Shown here in pieces: positions 7,904 through 18,800 of a DNA stretch of 44,618 bases; the first letter of the stretch is position 1, and every line of letters starts with the position of its first letter. The DNA is from Gammaproteobacteria bacterium RIFCSPHIGHO2_02_FULL_42_43 (GTDB lineage: Bacteria > Pseudomonadota > Gammaproteobacteria > Coxiellales > Coxiellaceae), in NCBI GenBank assembly GCA_001801425.1, contig MGXR01000019.1, positions 1-44,618 of the forward strand, read 5' to 3'. Under the pieces are notes generated by a model that did not search any database, had not been told where the DNA came from, and saw only the letters and a list, made by a program, of their open reading frames with translations. Made by a program: the position numbers and the translations under genes.

Positions 7904-10093
7904 ATGGGCTGCATGCCAAAACAATATAAAAAGAAAGATCCACATCGAAAACGAGAAGCCAAGCGTTACGAACATCCAGTGCCGAGTCGCGAATTTATTT
8001 TGCAATACTTGCATGATATGAAAGCGCCTGTACGCTTTGAAGAATTGCTGGATGCTTTTTCATTGCGTACAGAAGCAGAAAAAGAAGGGCTCACGCACCG
8101 ATTGAAAGCAATGCTGCGCGATGGACAGCTGATGTTGAATCGTCGCATGCAATATGGTGTGGTGGATCGCCTGTCATTAATTTCTGGTTTTGTGCAAGCG
8201 CATCGCGATGGTTTTGGTTGGTTGATTCCCGATTCCGGAAAGGGCCCTGATATTTTTTTGCCGGCGCGGCAAATGCGCCAAGTATTTTCTAATGACCGTG
8301 TGTTGGTGCGTGTCATCACGCCATCGTCGCGTCGCCCCGAAGGTGCCATTGTTGAAATCTTAGAACGCAATACACAATTTGTGGCGGGGCGTTTTTATAA
8401 AGAAAATAACGTGATGTTTTTAAATCCAGATAGTAAAACCATCATTCAAGATATTATTATTCCCAAAGGCTCAGAAAATAATGCAATCGCGGGCCAATAT
8501 GTTGTCGTGAAAATTATTTCGCAACCGACGGATCGTCATCCCGCAACCGGCGAAGTCACCGAAATTTTAGGCGATCAATTAACGCCGGGTTTGGAAGTGG
8601 AGCTTGCAGTGCGCGCGCATAGCTTGCCGAATGAATGGCCGACCGCCGTGTTATCTGAAGCGAAAAAATTACCGGAAAAAGTATTACCCAGTGATTTAAA
8701 AAATCGCCGCGATTTACGCGATTTATTGTTTGTCACTATCGATGGCGAAGATGCGAAAGATTTTGATGATGCTATTTTTTGCGAACCACTCAAAGACGGT
8801 GGCTGGCGTGCGATGGTGGCTATCGCAGATGTGTCGCATTATGTCACACACGATACAGCGCTCGATAAAGAAGCGCAATTACGCGGCAACTCCGTTTATT
8901 TTCCCGCGCGCGTGATTCCCATGTTACCGGAAAAATTATCTAATGAATTGTGTTCACTCAAACCGAAATGTGATCGTTTGACGATGGTGTGTGACATGGA
9001 ATTAACACCGGATTGCACCGTCAAAAAATATCGCATTGATGATGCGGTGATTCATTCCAAAGCGCGCTTAACGTATACGCAAGTGAATGCAATGTTGCAA
9101 GGTGAATTGAAAGCGGATGCCCAATTACTCGCTCACTTAAAACACGCGCATCACATTTTTAAAAAATTATTTCAGTTGCGTCAATTACGTGGCGCCATTG
9201 AATTCGAGACCACAGAAACACAAATTATTTTTGACGCCAAAGGAAAAATTGATCGTATCGTTCCTCGGACACGCAACGAAGCGCATCGCCTTATTGAAGA
9301 ATTAATGTTACTCGCAAATGAAACGGTGTCGCGTTATTTGGAAAAACAGGGCGTGCCAGCGTTGTATCGCGTACATGATTTGCCTGAGCCTGATCGGTTA
9401 ACCGGTTTGCGCGATTTTTTAAAAGCATTTGGGTTGCGATTGGGTGGTGGCGAGAAACCAACACCGGATGATTACGCGAAATTATTGAGTCGTGTTTCCA
9501 AAAGAAAAGATGCGCATTTGATTCAAACCGTGATGTTAAGATCATTGCGCCAAGCGATTTATTCAACCGATAACCGCGGGCATTTTGGATTATCCTATGA
9601 AACGTATTGTCATTTTACATCACCCATTCGCCGTTATCCGGATTTGTTAATTCATCGCGCGTTAAAACAAGTGATCGGCAAACGAAAAAAATTATCGGAC
9701 GATGCTGAAAAAATGGAACGCATCGGCGAACATTGTTCCATGACCGAACGCCGTGCCGATCGCGCATCACGTGACGCAACCGATTGGTTGAAATGTGATT
9801 ACATGAAAGATAAAGTTGGCAAAATATTTGATGGATTTATTTCAGATGTAACAAGCTTTGGTTTTTTTGTAGAACTCAAAGATATTTATGTGCAAGGCTT
9901 GGTGCACGTGACCGCACTCAAAAAAGATTATTACACATATGATTCAACTCACCATTGTTTGCGTGGGCGCTCTAGCAGCCGCGTGTATCGTTTGGGTGAT
10001 GTCGTGCGCGTGCAAGTTGCACGGGTGGATGTCGATAAGCGGCAAATTGATTTCACGCCCGCAATCGGAGCCGCGAGTGTTGGCGGTTCATGA
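7904..10093 (+). CDS. rnr: Ribonuclease R
   Basis: A 729-aa processive 3'-5' exoribonuclease that degrades structured RNA and takes part in rRNA quality control and trans-translation. A winged-helix N-terminal region (about 20-85) and cold-shock-type OB domains (about 85-230) precede the RNB catalytic domain (about 255-590). That domain carries the metal-binding cluster DGEDAKDFDDAIFCEPL and the downstream YCHFTSPIRRYPDL motif. The S1 domain is at about 640-720 (GKIFDGFISDVTSFGFFVEL). The basic C-terminal tail of E. coli RNase R is missing, making the protein shorter than the 813-aa E. coli form. Two nearby ATGs (7904 and 7913) are possible starts; neither has a strong ribosome-binding site. 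Confidence 0.95.
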   Translation: MGCMPKQYKKKDPHRKREAKRYEHPVPSREFILQYLHDMKAPVRFEELLDAFSLRTEAEKEGLTHRLKAMLRDGQLMLNRRMQYGVVDRLSLISGFVQAHRDGFGWLIPDSGKGPDIFLPARQMRQVFSNDRVLVRVITPSSRRPEGAIVEILERNTQFVAGRFYKENNVMFLNPDSKTIIQDIIIPKGSENNAIAGQYVVVKIISQPTDRHPATGEVTEILGDQLTPGLEVELAVRAHSLPNEWPTAVLSEAKKLPEKVLPSDLKNRRDLRDLLFVTIDGEDAKDFDDAIFCEPLKDGGWRAMVAIADVSHYVTHDTALDKEAQLRGNSVYFPARVIPMLPEKLSNELCSLKPKCDRLTMVCDMELTPDCTVKKYRIDDAVIHSKARLTYTQVNAMLQGELKADAQLLAHLKHAHHIFKKLFQLRQLRGAIEFETTETQIIFDAKGKIDRIVPRTRNEAHRLIEELMLLANETVSRYLEKQGVPALYRVHDLPEPDRLTGLRDFLKAFGLRLGGGEKPTPDDYAKLLSRVSKRKDAHLIQTVMLRSLRQAIYSTDNRGHFGLSYETYCHFTSPIRRYPDLLIHRALKQVIGKRKKLSDDAEKMERIGEHCSMTERRADRASRDATDWLKCDYMKDKVGKIFDGFISDVTSFGFFVELKDIYVQGLVHVTALKKDYYTYDSTHHCLRGRSSSRVYRLGDVVRVQVARVDVDKRQIDFTPAIGAASVGGS

Positions 10094-10111
10094 TCGGGAC
10101 TGACCTATTCG

Positions 10112-10708
10112 TTACTTAAAAACCTGCTTTAAATCTACTTTCGGTTCTGACTTATCTTGCAGGCGTTTGATATTGTCTGTGTGTTTCCAAATCACGAGCG
10201 CTGCAATTAAAACCGAAGGAATAAAATAGGCGGTTTTACTAAAGATTAATAGAAGTATGATGGCTACCACGACACTCACCATGGAAGCGAGCGAAGCGTA
10301 ACCTACAATCGCAGCCACGGCCACCCACACCACGGCCATGATAATACCCGAGATAAACGACAGTCCTAAAACACAACCAATGGACGTCGCCACCCCTTTT
10401 CCGCCTTTGAACTTAAAGAACAACGGAAATACATGACCCACCACAGCTGCAAACGCCACGAGGCCAAGCATAAAGCCTTCTACTTGAAGCGCATGACCAA
10501 TCAAAACGGCAATCAAGCCTTTTAAAATATCGCCGACCAAAACGACCAAGGCTTCTTTTTTGCCGAGCGTGCGCAATATATTTGTCGCACCCGCATTACC
10601 TGAACCTTCGGTACGCGGGTCGGGCGCTTTGAGCACCTTGGACAATATAATGGAGGTTGATAAAGAACCCAGTAAATAAGCAATCACAATTGCAATAATG
10701 GCTGCCAT
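10112..10708 (-). CDS. plsY: Glycerol-3-phosphate acyltransferase PlsY
   Basis: A 198-aa polytopic membrane enzyme that moves an acyl group from acyl-phosphate to glycerol-3-phosphate, the first step of phospholipid synthesis; it normally works with PlsX. The signatures are PDPRTEGSGNAGATN (about 28-43, the glycine-rich phosphate-binding loop), FKFKGGKGVATSIG (about 98-111) and a third conserved C-terminal region; hydrophobic stretches support five to seven membrane segments. Start is the ATG at 10708. The gene converges with rnr, with an 18-bp gap that leaves little room for a terminator. Confidence 0.95.
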   Translation of the reverse strand: MAAIIAIVIAYLLGSLSTSIILSKVLKAPDPRTEGSGNAGATNILRTLGKKEALVVLVGDILKGLIAVLIGHALQVEGFMLGLVAFAAVVGHVFPLFFKFKGGKGVATSIGCVLGLSFISGIIMAVVWVAVAAIVGYASLASMVSVVVAIILLLIFSKTAYFIPSVLIAALVIWKHTDNIKRLQDKSEPKVDLKQVFK

Positions 10709-10757
10709 AACATCCCTCGTTTGGTGATCCGTTCCAATCCAGATTTATTGTATCAGA

Positions 10758-11300
10758 TCATTTCAGCAAATGTGTACGGTAATATCGCAATTCTTCAATA
10801 GAATCCCGCACATCTTGCAGTGCTTGATGTGTCGATTCTTTTTTGAAACCTTGAAGAGATGGGTACCAACGTTGCGTAATAATCTTGAGCGTGCTGACAT
10901 CCAGCAGGCGATAATGGAAAAATTTTTCAAGTTGGGGCATGTATTTTGCTAGAAATCGTCGGTCTTGCCAGATGCTATTGCCACACATTGGTGATTTTTG
11001 CGGGGGAACAAACTCTTTTAGAAAAGCGAGCATGGATGCTTCCGCCTGAGATTCAGTCACGACGCTCATTTGCACGCGTCGCACTAAACCAGATTGTGTG
11101 TGATGTTTGATGTTCCAGCCATCCATGCCGTCCAATAAGGATTGCGGTTGATGAATGGCAAAGACCGGGCTTTCAGCGAGTACATCGAGATTGGAATTAG
11201 TGATAACGGCTGCCATTTCGATGATACGTTCGCGCTCACAATCAAGCCCCGTCATCTCAAGATCAATCCAAACTAAGTTATTTTCGTTAAAATTTTGCAT
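10758..11300 (-). CDS. orn: Oligoribonuclease
   Basis: A 180-aa DEDDh-family 3'-5' exonuclease that finishes RNA decay by hydrolysing di- to pentaribonucleotides, including pGpG. The catalytic residues are visible: D13 and E15 in [11 protein letters not shown]113 in [10 protein letters not shown], and H158 and D163 in [12 protein letters not shown]. Length is the family norm. It lies 49 bp from plsY on the same strand and is divergent from guaB. Confidence 0.96.
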   Translation of the reverse strand: MQNFNENNLVWIDLEMTGLDCERERIIEMAAVITNSNLDVLAESPVFAIHQPQSLLDGMDGWNIKHHTQSGLVRRVQMSVVTESQAEASMLAFLKEFVPPQKSPMCGNSIWQDRRFLAKYMPQLEKFFHYRLLDVSTLKIITQRWYPSLQGFKKESTHQALQDVRDSIEELRYYRTHLLK

Positions 11301-11383
11301 ATCATTTTAGTATACGTAACTTATTAGGAGCTGTCGTGCGCCAACGGAAGATATTTTGTGGGTTGAAATTGTGGAAAACTAAC

Positions 11384-11412
11384 TTGACATGTAGTAGGAT
11401 GTGCTGCATTTA
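11384..11412 (+). promoter_or_regulatory. Putative promoter of guaB-guaA
   Basis: TTGACA (11384-11389) is a perfect -35 hexamer; 17 bp later is CATTTA (11407-11412), a weak -10. The start codon follows 22 nt later. Confidence 0.45.
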
Positions 11413-11434
11413 TCAACCGACAGAGGTTTAGTAA

Positions 11435-12910
11435 ATGCAAACTTTTCATGAAGCCTTAACGTTCGATGATGTTTTACTGCTGCCGCGATTTTCAAAGATT
11501 CTCCCCAAAGATGTGTCGTTGAAAACGCAACTCACGCGCACCATTTCACTTAACACACCTATTTTATCTGCTGCAATGGACACCGTGACGGAACATCGAT
11601 TAGCTGTGTGTTTGGCGGAAGAAGGTGGTCTTGGTATTTTACATAAAAATATGTCGATAGAAGCGCAGGCGTATGAAGTGCGCAAAGTGAAAAAATTTGA
11701 AAGTGGCGTGGTGAAAGATCCTATCACGGTGACACCTAACACCACCATTCGCGAGCTCATTCAAATCAACGAAGAAAATAATATTTCAGGTATGCCTGTC
11801 GTTGAGGGAAAAAATTTGGTGGGTATCGTCACCAGCCGTGACATTCGTTTTGAAAATAATTTTGCGTTGCCGGTGTCGCAAGTGATGACACCCAAATCAC
11901 GCTTGATTACGGTAAAAGAAGGCGCATCGCGTGACACAGTAATGAATTTATTTCGTCAACATCGCGTAGAAAAAATTCTGATTGTGAATGATCGATTTGA
12001 ATTGTGCGGCATGTATACCGTCAAAGATATTTTAAAATCGCAATCCAAACCACTGGCCACCAAAACGGATAGCGGGCAATTGCGCGTGGGGGCTGCGGTC
12101 ACGACGGGCGCTGAAATGCAGGATCGTGTATCTGCATTAATTGCCGAGGGTGTCGATTTGATTGTGGTGGATACAGCACACGGACATTCTCAAGGTGTGC
12201 TCGACACAATTCGTTGGATTAAAAAACACTATCCGCATCAAGAAGTGATGGGGGGAAATATTGCAACGGCCGACGCAGCAGTGGCGCTGATGGAAGCAGG
12301 TGCTGATGCGATTAAAGTGGGCATGGGTCCCGGATCGATTTGCACGACACGCATTGTTGCGGGCATCGGTGTTCCGCAATTAACAGCAATTTTAAATGTG
12401 GTTGTCGCAGCGAAGAAAAAACAAATTCCCATAGTGGCCGATGGTGGCATTCGTTTTTCGGGTGATTTATGTAAAGCGATTGCAGCAGGTGCTGCGTGTG
12501 TGATGATTGGCGGATTGTTTGCAGGAACTGAAGAAGCGCCTGGTGAAGTAGTTTTGTATCAAGGCCGTTCTTACAAAGCGTATCGCGGCATGGGATCAGT
12601 AGGTGCGATGTCATCTGCCAATGGTTCGCATGATCGTTATTTTCAGGAAAAACAGCCAGAAAATATTGTTGGAAAATATGTTCCCGAAGGAATTGAAGGG
12701 CGTGTGCCGTATAAGGGGCCGCTTCCGAATGTGTTACATCAACTCACGGGTGGTTTGCGTTCGTGTATGGGTTATTTGGGCGCTGACAGTGTGGAAGCGA
12801 TGCAGCACAATGCAGAATTTATTCGCATCACCAACGCGGGTGTGCGCGAAAGTCATGTGCATGATGTAAAAATTACGAAAGAAGCGCCGAATTATTCGAG
12901 GGAGGAGTAG
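11435..12910 (+). CDS. guaB: Inosine-5'-monophosphate dehydrogenase
   Basis: A 491-aa enzyme that oxidises IMP to XMP with NAD+, the committed step of guanine nucleotide synthesis. The TIM barrel starts with [10 protein letters not shown]; two CBS domains are inserted at about 95-205 ([19 protein letters not shown], then [19 protein letters not shown]). The catalytic loop GPGSICTTR (about 299-307) carries the thioimidate Cys, followed by the IMP phosphate site GGIRFSGD and the flap RYFQ. Length fits the bacterial enzyme. The next gene is guaA, with a 13-nt gap; the guaB stop region GGAGGAGTAG also offers a strong Shine-Dalgarno sequence downstream. Confidence 0.97.
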   Translation: MQTFHEALTFDDVLLLPRFSKILPKDVSLKTQLTRTISLNTPILSAAMDTVTEHRLAVCLAEEGGLGILHKNMSIEAQAYEVRKVKKFESGVVKDPITVTPNTTIRELIQINEENNISGMPVVEGKNLVGIVTSRDIRFENNFALPVSQVMTPKSRLITVKEGASRDTVMNLFRQHRVEKILIVNDRFELCGMYTVKDILKSQSKPLATKTDSGQLRVGAAVTTGAEMQDRVSALIAEGVDLIVVDTAHGHSQGVLDTIRWIKKHYPHQEVMGGNIATADAAVALMEAGADAIKVGMGPGSICTTRIVAGIGVPQLTAILNVVVAAKKKQIPIVADGGIRFSGDLCKAIAAGAACVMIGGLFAGTEEAPGEVVLYQGRSYKAYRGMGSVGAMSSANGSHDRYFQEKQPENIVGKYVPEGIEGRVPYKGPLPNVLHQLTGGLRSCMGYLGADSVEAMQHNAEFIRITNAGVRESHVHDVKITKEAPNYSREE

Positions 12911-12923
12911 TGGGAGTGACCGT

Positions 12924-14519
12924 GTGAGCGTGAACAAAAACCACGTCATCCCGCGGCTTGACCGTGGGGTCCAGAATCGCATTCTTATTCTCGACTTCGG
13001 TTCCCAATACACGCAATTAATTGCGCGACGTGTGCGCGAAAGTGGTGTGTATTGCGAATTAATGCACCCTAATATTTCTGAAAAAAAAATTCGCGAATTT
13101 AAACCCGCCGGCATTATTTTATCGGGCGGACCTGAAACGGTGACCAAGCAACATACACCCCGCGCGCCGACAATTATTTTTGAATTGGGTGTGCCGGTTT
13201 TGGGAATTTGTTACGGCATGCAAACCATGGCAGAACAATTGGGAGGTGCTGTTGCATCCAGTGATCAGCGAGAATTTGGATTGGCTGAATGTGAATTTAT
13301 TCCATGTGCATTATTCGATTCTCAACAGGGAGACGCGCACGTTAGTAAGCGTGTGCAAGTATGGATGAGTCATGGTGATCATGTCATCAAAATTCCTGCC
13401 GGATTTAAAATTATTGCTAAAACAAATAATGCACCCATCGCTGCAATATCTGACGAAAAAAGAAAATTCTATGCTGTGCAATTTCATCCGGAAGTAACAC
13501 ACACAAAAAATGGAAAACAAATCATCGACAATTTTGTGCATGCGATTTGTCATTGCAAATCAACATGGACTATTAAAAATATTATTGATGACAGTATTAA
13601 CAATATTCGCGACAAGGTTGGTAACAAAAAAGTATTGCTTGCATTATCAGGCGGTGTGGATTCTTCTGTGTTGGCCGCATTATTACACAAAGCGATTCAT
13701 GATCAATTGATTTGTGTTTTTGTGGATACAGGTTTGCTGCGCAAAAACGAAGGCGATCAAGTGATGCGTATTTTTTCAGATAACTTGGGTGTAAAAGTCA
13801 TTCGCGTGAATGCCGGCGATATCTTTTTATCACGATTAAAAAATATCGCCGATCCAGAAGAAAAAAGAAAAATCATCGGAAAAACATTTATTGAAATTTT
13901 CGAAATTGAATCTAAAAAATTATCTGGCGTACAATTTTTAGCACAAGGTACAATTTATCCCGACGTGATTGAATCTGCCAGCGCGTCGTCGCAATCGCAC
14001 AATATTAAATCGCATCATAATGTGGGTGGATTGCCTGACAATATGTCATTCCAATTAATCGAACCCCTGCGTGAATTATTTAAAGATGAAGTGCGTGCGC
14101 TCGGAGTTCAATTGGGGCTGCCACGCGAGATGATTGATCGTCATCCTTTTCCGGGGCCGGGTTTGGGCGTGCGTATTTTGGGTGAAGTGAAAAAAGAATT
14201 GGTGGTAATTTTACAAGAAGCTGATGCGATTTTTATCGACGAATTGCGAAAAAATAATTTATATGATCAAGTCGCGCAAGCGTTCGCTGTATTTTTGCCG
14301 GTGAAATCGGTGGGTGTAAAAGGGGATGCGCGCTGTCATGAATATGTGATTGCGTTGCGCGCGGTGTGCACGACGGATTTTATGACGGCACAATGGGCGG
14401 ATTTGCCGCATGATTTTTTAAGGCACGTTAGTCATCGTATTTTGAATGAAGTGCCGCATGTGTCGCGTGTGGTGTACGATATTTCTGAAAAACCGCCAGC
14501 GACGATTGAGTGGGAATGA
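12924..14519 (+). CDS. guaA: GMP synthase (glutamine-hydrolysing), with two repeat-derived segments
   Basis: A 531-aa enzyme that aminates XMP to GMP. The glutaminase domain has C96 in GICYG and H188/E190 in FHPEV; the ATP pyrophosphatase domain has the P-loop SGGVDSS (242-248); the C-terminal dimerisation domain ends near [11 protein letters not shown]. Start is taken as the GTG at 12924, 7 nt after GGGAG; no ATG is available before the conserved [14 protein letters not shown]. Residues 7-17 ([11 protein letters not shown]) are the translation of palindromic repeat A and replace the usual short variable N-terminus. Residues 134-143 ([10 protein letters not shown]) are the translation of repeat B, in the same frame as in dnaE, within a loop that varies between species just before VWMSHGD. 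Catalytic residues are intact, so it should be active. Confidence 0.95.
   Translation: MSVNKNHVIPRLDRGVQNRILILDFGSQYTQLIARRVRESGVYCELMHPNISEKKIREFKPAGIILSGGPETVTKQHTPRAPTIIFELGVPVLGICYGMQTMAEQLGGAVASSDQREFGLAECEFIPCALFDSQQGDAHVSKRVQVWMSHGDHVIKIPAGFKIIAKTNNAPIAAISDEKRKFYAVQFHPEVTHTKNGKQIIDNFVHAICHCKSTWTIKNIIDDSINNIRDKVGNKKVLLALSGGVDSSVLAALLHKAIHDQLICVFVDTGLLRKNEGDQVMRIFSDNLGVKVIRVNAGDIFLSRLKNIADPEEKRKIIGKTFIEIFEIESKKLSGVQFLAQGTIYPDVIESASASSQSHNIKSHHNVGGLPDNMSFQLIEPLRELFKDEVRALGVQLGLPREMIDRHPFPGPGLGVRILGEVKKELVVILQEADAIFIDELRKNNLYDQVAQAFAVFLPVKSVGVKGDARCHEYVIALRAVCTTDFMTAQWADLPHDFLRHVSHRILNEVPHVSRVVYDISEKPPATIEWE
12944..12975. repeat. Palindromic repeat, family A copy 2, inside guaA
   Basis: The sequence GTCATCCCGCGGCTTGACCG and the following GGGGTCCAGA match the reverse complement of the copy at 27999-28028 almost base for base. 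It is read in frame as [11 protein letters not shown] at the GuaA N-terminus. Confidence 0.85.
13319..13356. repeat. Repeat family B, in-frame copy inside guaA
   Basis: Sequence from TTCTCAACAGGGAGACGCGC through GTTAGTAAGCGTGT is nearly identical to dnaE 24739-24772 and shares its core with the intergenic family B repeats. It encodes [12 protein letters not shown]. Confidence 0.85.
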
Positions 14520-14535
14520 TGAACCCTCACCCTGA

Positions 14536-14559
14536 CCCTCTCCCGCAAGCGGGAGAGGG
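14536..14559. terminator. Perfect palindrome downstream of guaA (family C)
   Basis: Two 11-bp arms, CCCTCTCCCGC and its exact complement, meet around an AA centre 16 nt after the guaA stop. A half copy (CGCAAGCGGGAGAGGG) recurs at 14586-14601. The hairpin could terminate the guaBA transcript, but no long T-run follows, so a repeat with terminator or mRNA-end function is equally likely. Confidence 0.5.
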
Positions 14560-14638
14560 AACAAATGCAACCACCTGATTTTCTTTCGCAAGCGGGAGAG
14601 GGAAAAAATGCGGCTTCTGACTTCAGCATACGTATCAT

Positions 14639-14668
14639 GTCATACCGCGCGAAAGCGCGGTATCCAGA
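14639..14668. repeat. Palindromic repeat, family A copy 3
   Basis: GTCATACCGCGCGAAAGCGC with the following GGTATCCAGA keeps the GTCAT...ATCCAGA ends of family A with a changed, still palindromic core. The change on one arm is matched on the other, which points to maintenance of the hairpin. Confidence 0.7.
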
Positions 14669-14690
14669 GAAAGAAAATATAAATTTTGAA

Positions 14691-15872
14691 TTAAAGATCA
14701 AACAGCTTTGCCGCTTTTGCCTCTTTCTCTTTCTCTTTCTCTTTCTCTTTCTCTTCCTTTGACGTAGGCGTCGTGTTAATTGAGGGGTTGCCGCCGAAGA
14801 AGGTTTGAGAAGCGTTCATCGGATCCACCGGCGACGGTTTAAATAAAGCGTCTTTGGTATTCTTCCATGCTTCACAGGATCGCGCGCTTTTTCTAATATG
14901 TTCCAGATGTTCCAAAAAATGCAATACATTTTCTGATTTCGTATCTTTTAACGTCTCGCCATAATTGCTAATCATCGACTGTGCGAATTGTCCAAATTGT
15001 TTTACTGATTTTATTTTCGCCTCATATAACGTTTTATAGTGTTCTTTAAATGTGAATATCAAAGATCCTGATTCTCGCGTAAAACTTTGTGTATTTTCTT
15101 TATTGGGATTGCTGAGATCCGTTTCTTGAACAGTCAGTGTTCCAATGGAAACGTTAGTAAATGTCGACCCTTTGAATCGAGTGAATTGATCAATGCTGAC
15201 ACCTGTCATGATGGCGTTATCCCATTTTACTTTGCGCAAATCCAATCCGCGCAAATCACAATTCGATAAATTAAGTTGTGATAGATCACGCGGCAGGTTT
15301 GATAAATCTGCCAATGCCAGTAAACGTTCTACCTCTTTGCGAATTAATATTTTATCTTTATAATGCTTTCTTAAAAATTGATATTCGTTTTCGCGATTTA
15401 CTTTTTTCAAAGGCCGGCTGGCATTTTTTGATGGATACACTACGTTAAGTTTATCCGCCATCGCAATCAACGTATCCACTTTTTCTTTTGTGATATTTTT
15501 AATTACGCGAGCGCGCGTCATATCAAAAAAAGTTTGGTAAAATGCAGTTTGTGCAATTGCTTGTGTTTCGCGAGGCCCGTCAATTAAATTTTTGATAGCT
15601 TCTATTTTTTCAAATCGCGTGGGATTTTTTTTGGTTGAAATACCAGAAAATAACAGTGCTTTTTCTTCTTTGGTAATCGCGCGCAATTTCTTTTTGCGAT
15701 TGTCTTCAATCAATTGATCTACCGCGCGGTTATATTTTTCCAAAAAGCGTTTCGCGGCGATGTGATTCAGTGTTATTTCAAGATCATCGTCTAACTTTAA
15801 AACATAATCGCTGCTCGCATCTGATTTTTTGCGAAAGAGCGATGGGGAAAAGTTAAGTGTTCTGGTTGTCAT
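14691..15872 (-). CDS. Unrecognised protein with pentapeptide-like segment and Glu/Lys-rich C-terminus; candidate secreted effector
   Basis: A 393-aa protein with no family I can name and no signal peptide or membrane segment. Residues 1-190 are helical and charged; 195-253 (LNLSNCDLRGLDLRKV and following) resemble a short pentapeptide-repeat solenoid, A(D/N)LXX-like; 270-340 are helical again. The last 23 residues are a Lys/Glu run followed by AKAAKLFDL. A Glu-rich block 10-20 residues from the end followed by a hydrophobic residue near the C-terminus is the E-block signal of Dot/Icm type IV substrates in Legionella and Coxiella; effector status is inference only. The run is encoded by a 6-bp CTCTTT microsatellite. 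The start has GGAG 11 nt upstream, and the gene lies 21 nt after the 1068-aa gene, so they form an operon. Confidence 0.8.
   Translation of the reverse strand: MTTRTLNFSPSLFRKKSDASSDYVLKLDDDLEITLNHIAAKRFLEKYNRAVDQLIEDNRKKKLRAITKEEKALLFSGISTKKNPTRFEKIEAIKNLIDGPRETQAIAQTAFYQTFFDMTRARVIKNITKEKVDTLIAMADKLNVVYPSKNASRPLKKVNRENEYQFLRKHYKDKILIRKEVERLLALADLSNLPRDLSQLNLSNCDLRGLDLRKVKWDNAIMTGVSIDQFTRFKGSTFTNVSIGTLTVQETDLSNPNKENTQSFTRESGSLIFTFKEHYKTLYEAKIKSVKQFGQFAQSMISNYGETLKDTKSENVLHFLEHLEHIRKSARSCEAWKNTKDALFKPSPVDPMNASQTFFGGNPSINTTPTSKEEKEKEKEKEKEAKAAKLFDL
14721..14756. repeat. CTCTTT hexanucleotide microsatellite
   Basis: About six tandem CTCTTT units on the plus strand encode alternating Lys-Glu at the C-terminus of the 393-aa protein. 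The unit is two codons long, so slippage would change the tail length without shifting the frame. Confidence 0.85.
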
Positions 15873-15893
15873 AAAATTTTTCTCCGTGCGCGC

Positions 15894-18800
15894 CTAGATT
15901 GTTGGTTCCCGTTGTTCCGGCCGCGATAATTCTGTCATTTCTACGGATTGAGGATTAGCAAAAACATCAAGCAATTTCTCCATTTCTGTTGGTAAAATAT
16001 TCGCTTCCTTTCTCAATTGTTTTATGATGTCACGAACTTTCTCATCATGAGTATTATTTTTATTTTCTTCGTGTAACGACAATATCAATTTTTTCAGTTG
16101 TGTCAGTGACGCATTTTTGGAGAAAAGTGTTAGCGTGCAAACAATCAGAATCAATTGATATGTGTCTTTGTGAGTGAGTGGCGTGTTTAATTTTTTAAGT
16201 TCGGCGAGTAATGGTTGAAATCCAAATGATGCAGATGTACCGATATTTTCATATATTTTCACTGGGATACACGTGCGCAACTTATCAAGAAAATCATTCC
16301 AGTTATTGTTTTTTAAAAAAGGGCAGGGTAAGCGTTCATTCTGAATCTGGTTTACTTCTGCTGTTGTTGTGATCAACGCTACTTCTGCATTGAGCAATCT
16401 TTTTTCTAGCGCGATACATGTTTCATTTTCAATTTTATATTGATGTTGCATTGCGCTGATTTGAAATGCACTCAATCCCAAACAGCACAGTATTTTTTTT
16501 CTGAGTTGATCTGAAGTGGAATGTAGCACTACCGTACAAACCAAAAGCGCTAACATTTCTTTATCATTCTCTGTGAGTGGAGAACTCATCACCGCCCCAA
16601 GCACATTTTTTAAATTGCGTGCGCGCAATCGCCCTTCTGGGCCGCCTTTGTTAGAATTCAAATACCGTGTTACGGCTAACGCAAGATGTTCTTTGAATTT
16701 ATCTTCTATTTTCAGGTCACGCAACAATTCTGCTTTTACTGTCGGTTCTATTTGAGTCACTTCCTCTTGTGTTATCGTTTTAGAAATTTCGTCGGCTATT
16801 GTTTTTTCATTATGCTTTGTCGTGCGGTTTTCGTCATTGGAAGATTTTACGTAGGATTTTGGAAAAATAGAAATATCGTTCCAAAACGTGTTAACCAAAA
16901 TCTCATTGGTTAATTCTGTCAGGGAATTCTTTTCAGAAAAATGAAATACTTTTTTCATTAAGTGGTGTAATAAAAATAATTTTTGCTCAGCAGAAAGAGA
17001 CTCATTACCCATAATCGTTTCTAACTGTTGTTTCATTCGACAAGCCAGTATGTGCTCGCTTTGATTGATAGATGTGCGTAAACAGAAAGATCTTGCAGAA
17101 TACAGTTGTTTGGCTAGCGTTTCTGCATCCACTGTTGGTGGTTGGTAATAACAGTCACCTTCCAATGCTAATCGTTGAGATTCTAGCTCGGCAGAGGATA
17201 TCCCATAGTGTTTTTTTAAATTTTCCAATCCTTTCTCATCGATGCCATTTTGCGAAATATAATCAAGCAAGGTGTTTCGAAATAGAGTAGAGCTTGACTT
17301 CACAATAATGCATGCCAGCAAAACCAAGCAATATTGTGCGCGATGATCCAGCGAGTTGATATTATTCAAGGAATTTAAAAATACTGCTGCGCGATAATTG
17401 CCGTCAAAGCCGCCGAGATGCGCTCTGCGATAAGCCTTTGCCGCACGTTGCATCTGCTTTTGGAAGGCGCTCCAATCGGGCGCAACGGTTAGCATATTCA
17501 ACTCTCGTGCTTTTTTCCAGAGGGTGTAATCTGAAATCCCGTGCGTTTGTTGCAATGTTCTGAGATTGTTTTCATTGGTTTTCAGTTGAATTAATATTTC
17601 TTTTTTTAATTCGGTTGAGCCTGAATAAAATACGATGGCGTTCACTAGAGTGACCAGTTCTTTTCCTGGCAACGATGATTCTGTAACTGCTGCCAATAAA
17701 TTTCGCGCTCTGGCTCTTCCCAATTCACCGGGAGATTTTCTTTTTTGATACTTGCAGATAGCGATTTTAATTTTTTCTGAGATATCGGTAGTAAAAGAAA
17801 CAGCGTGATCATTAGAAGAAAGCGCTTTTTTTTCTTCCAGAACGCATTTTGCATCATCACTTGATAAGCGACTAATGTCTCCAAAATCACTTTCTTTATT
17901 TCTGGAAAAAAGAATGTCGTGGAAAGTGAATTCATCGACACCCAATACCGCTAGAATGCGGTCTTTCAACTGGGTTGATTTGGGTGGATGTATTGTTAAT
18001 AAATAAACGAGCTCAAATAGTTTGCGCTGAGTGTCTAATGCGTCTGCGCCATCTGTATTTGCTTCAGTTTCAATTTTTTCCAGTATATTCAGAAAACGCA
18101 ACGCTCTGATACCGCCAATACTTCCTTCTTGTTTATTTTTTATTTTAATGTCGATAAACTGAATGGTTGTTTCCTGCATTTTTAGGATGCGATCTTTTAA
18201 TTGGTCCAAAGTAAGAGCGATGGCGTCGGATTTTTTGGATGTGCGTAATTGCAGCTCTTTCTCTAGCAGTGCTTCGGGCGTAATTCTTTGTTCGAGCTTT
18301 AAATCAGCGAGAAATTCATTGGGTGATATATTTTCAACGCCCGATATGTATTGAGCTATGACGCTTGATATATGATTTTTTAAATCACTGGATGAGCAGT
18401 GTGATGACAGGATGCAGCCGACCAACAGCGTTAATTTTTTTTGTTGCTCGGGCGTTGCGGGTTCAGAAATGACAATGGATTCTAGTTCGCGTTTTAATTT
18501 CATGGCGCGCAGTTTTCCTTCAGCACCACCGAGCTCTTTGCTTTGATAGTCAGTGACCATGGCAATTAACTGTGTTTGTAGTTGACCCCAGTTAATTGTC
18601 TGCGATCTTTCGGTCGTCGCCCGCAGTAATTTTAATTCAAATGCTTTTGTTCGCGCAGATAGATAATCTGGCTCGCCATAAAGGAACAAGAGAGCAAAGT
18701 TGTCCATGGTTAACCCCAGGCTACCCAACAACATTTTGCGTAGATTGGGAGAGTTGCTGAATCGGATGCTGGCATCTAACCATAATAGTAATTGGCGTTG

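Noticed and set aside
12734-13147. 137-aa ORF antisense to the guaB-guaA junction
   Set aside because: It is a shadow of two well-supported genes and includes repeat A read in reverse.
14432-14762. Short ORFs between guaA and the 393-aa protein gene
   Set aside because: They consist of repeats C and A and the CTCTTT microsatellite, with no initiation signal.
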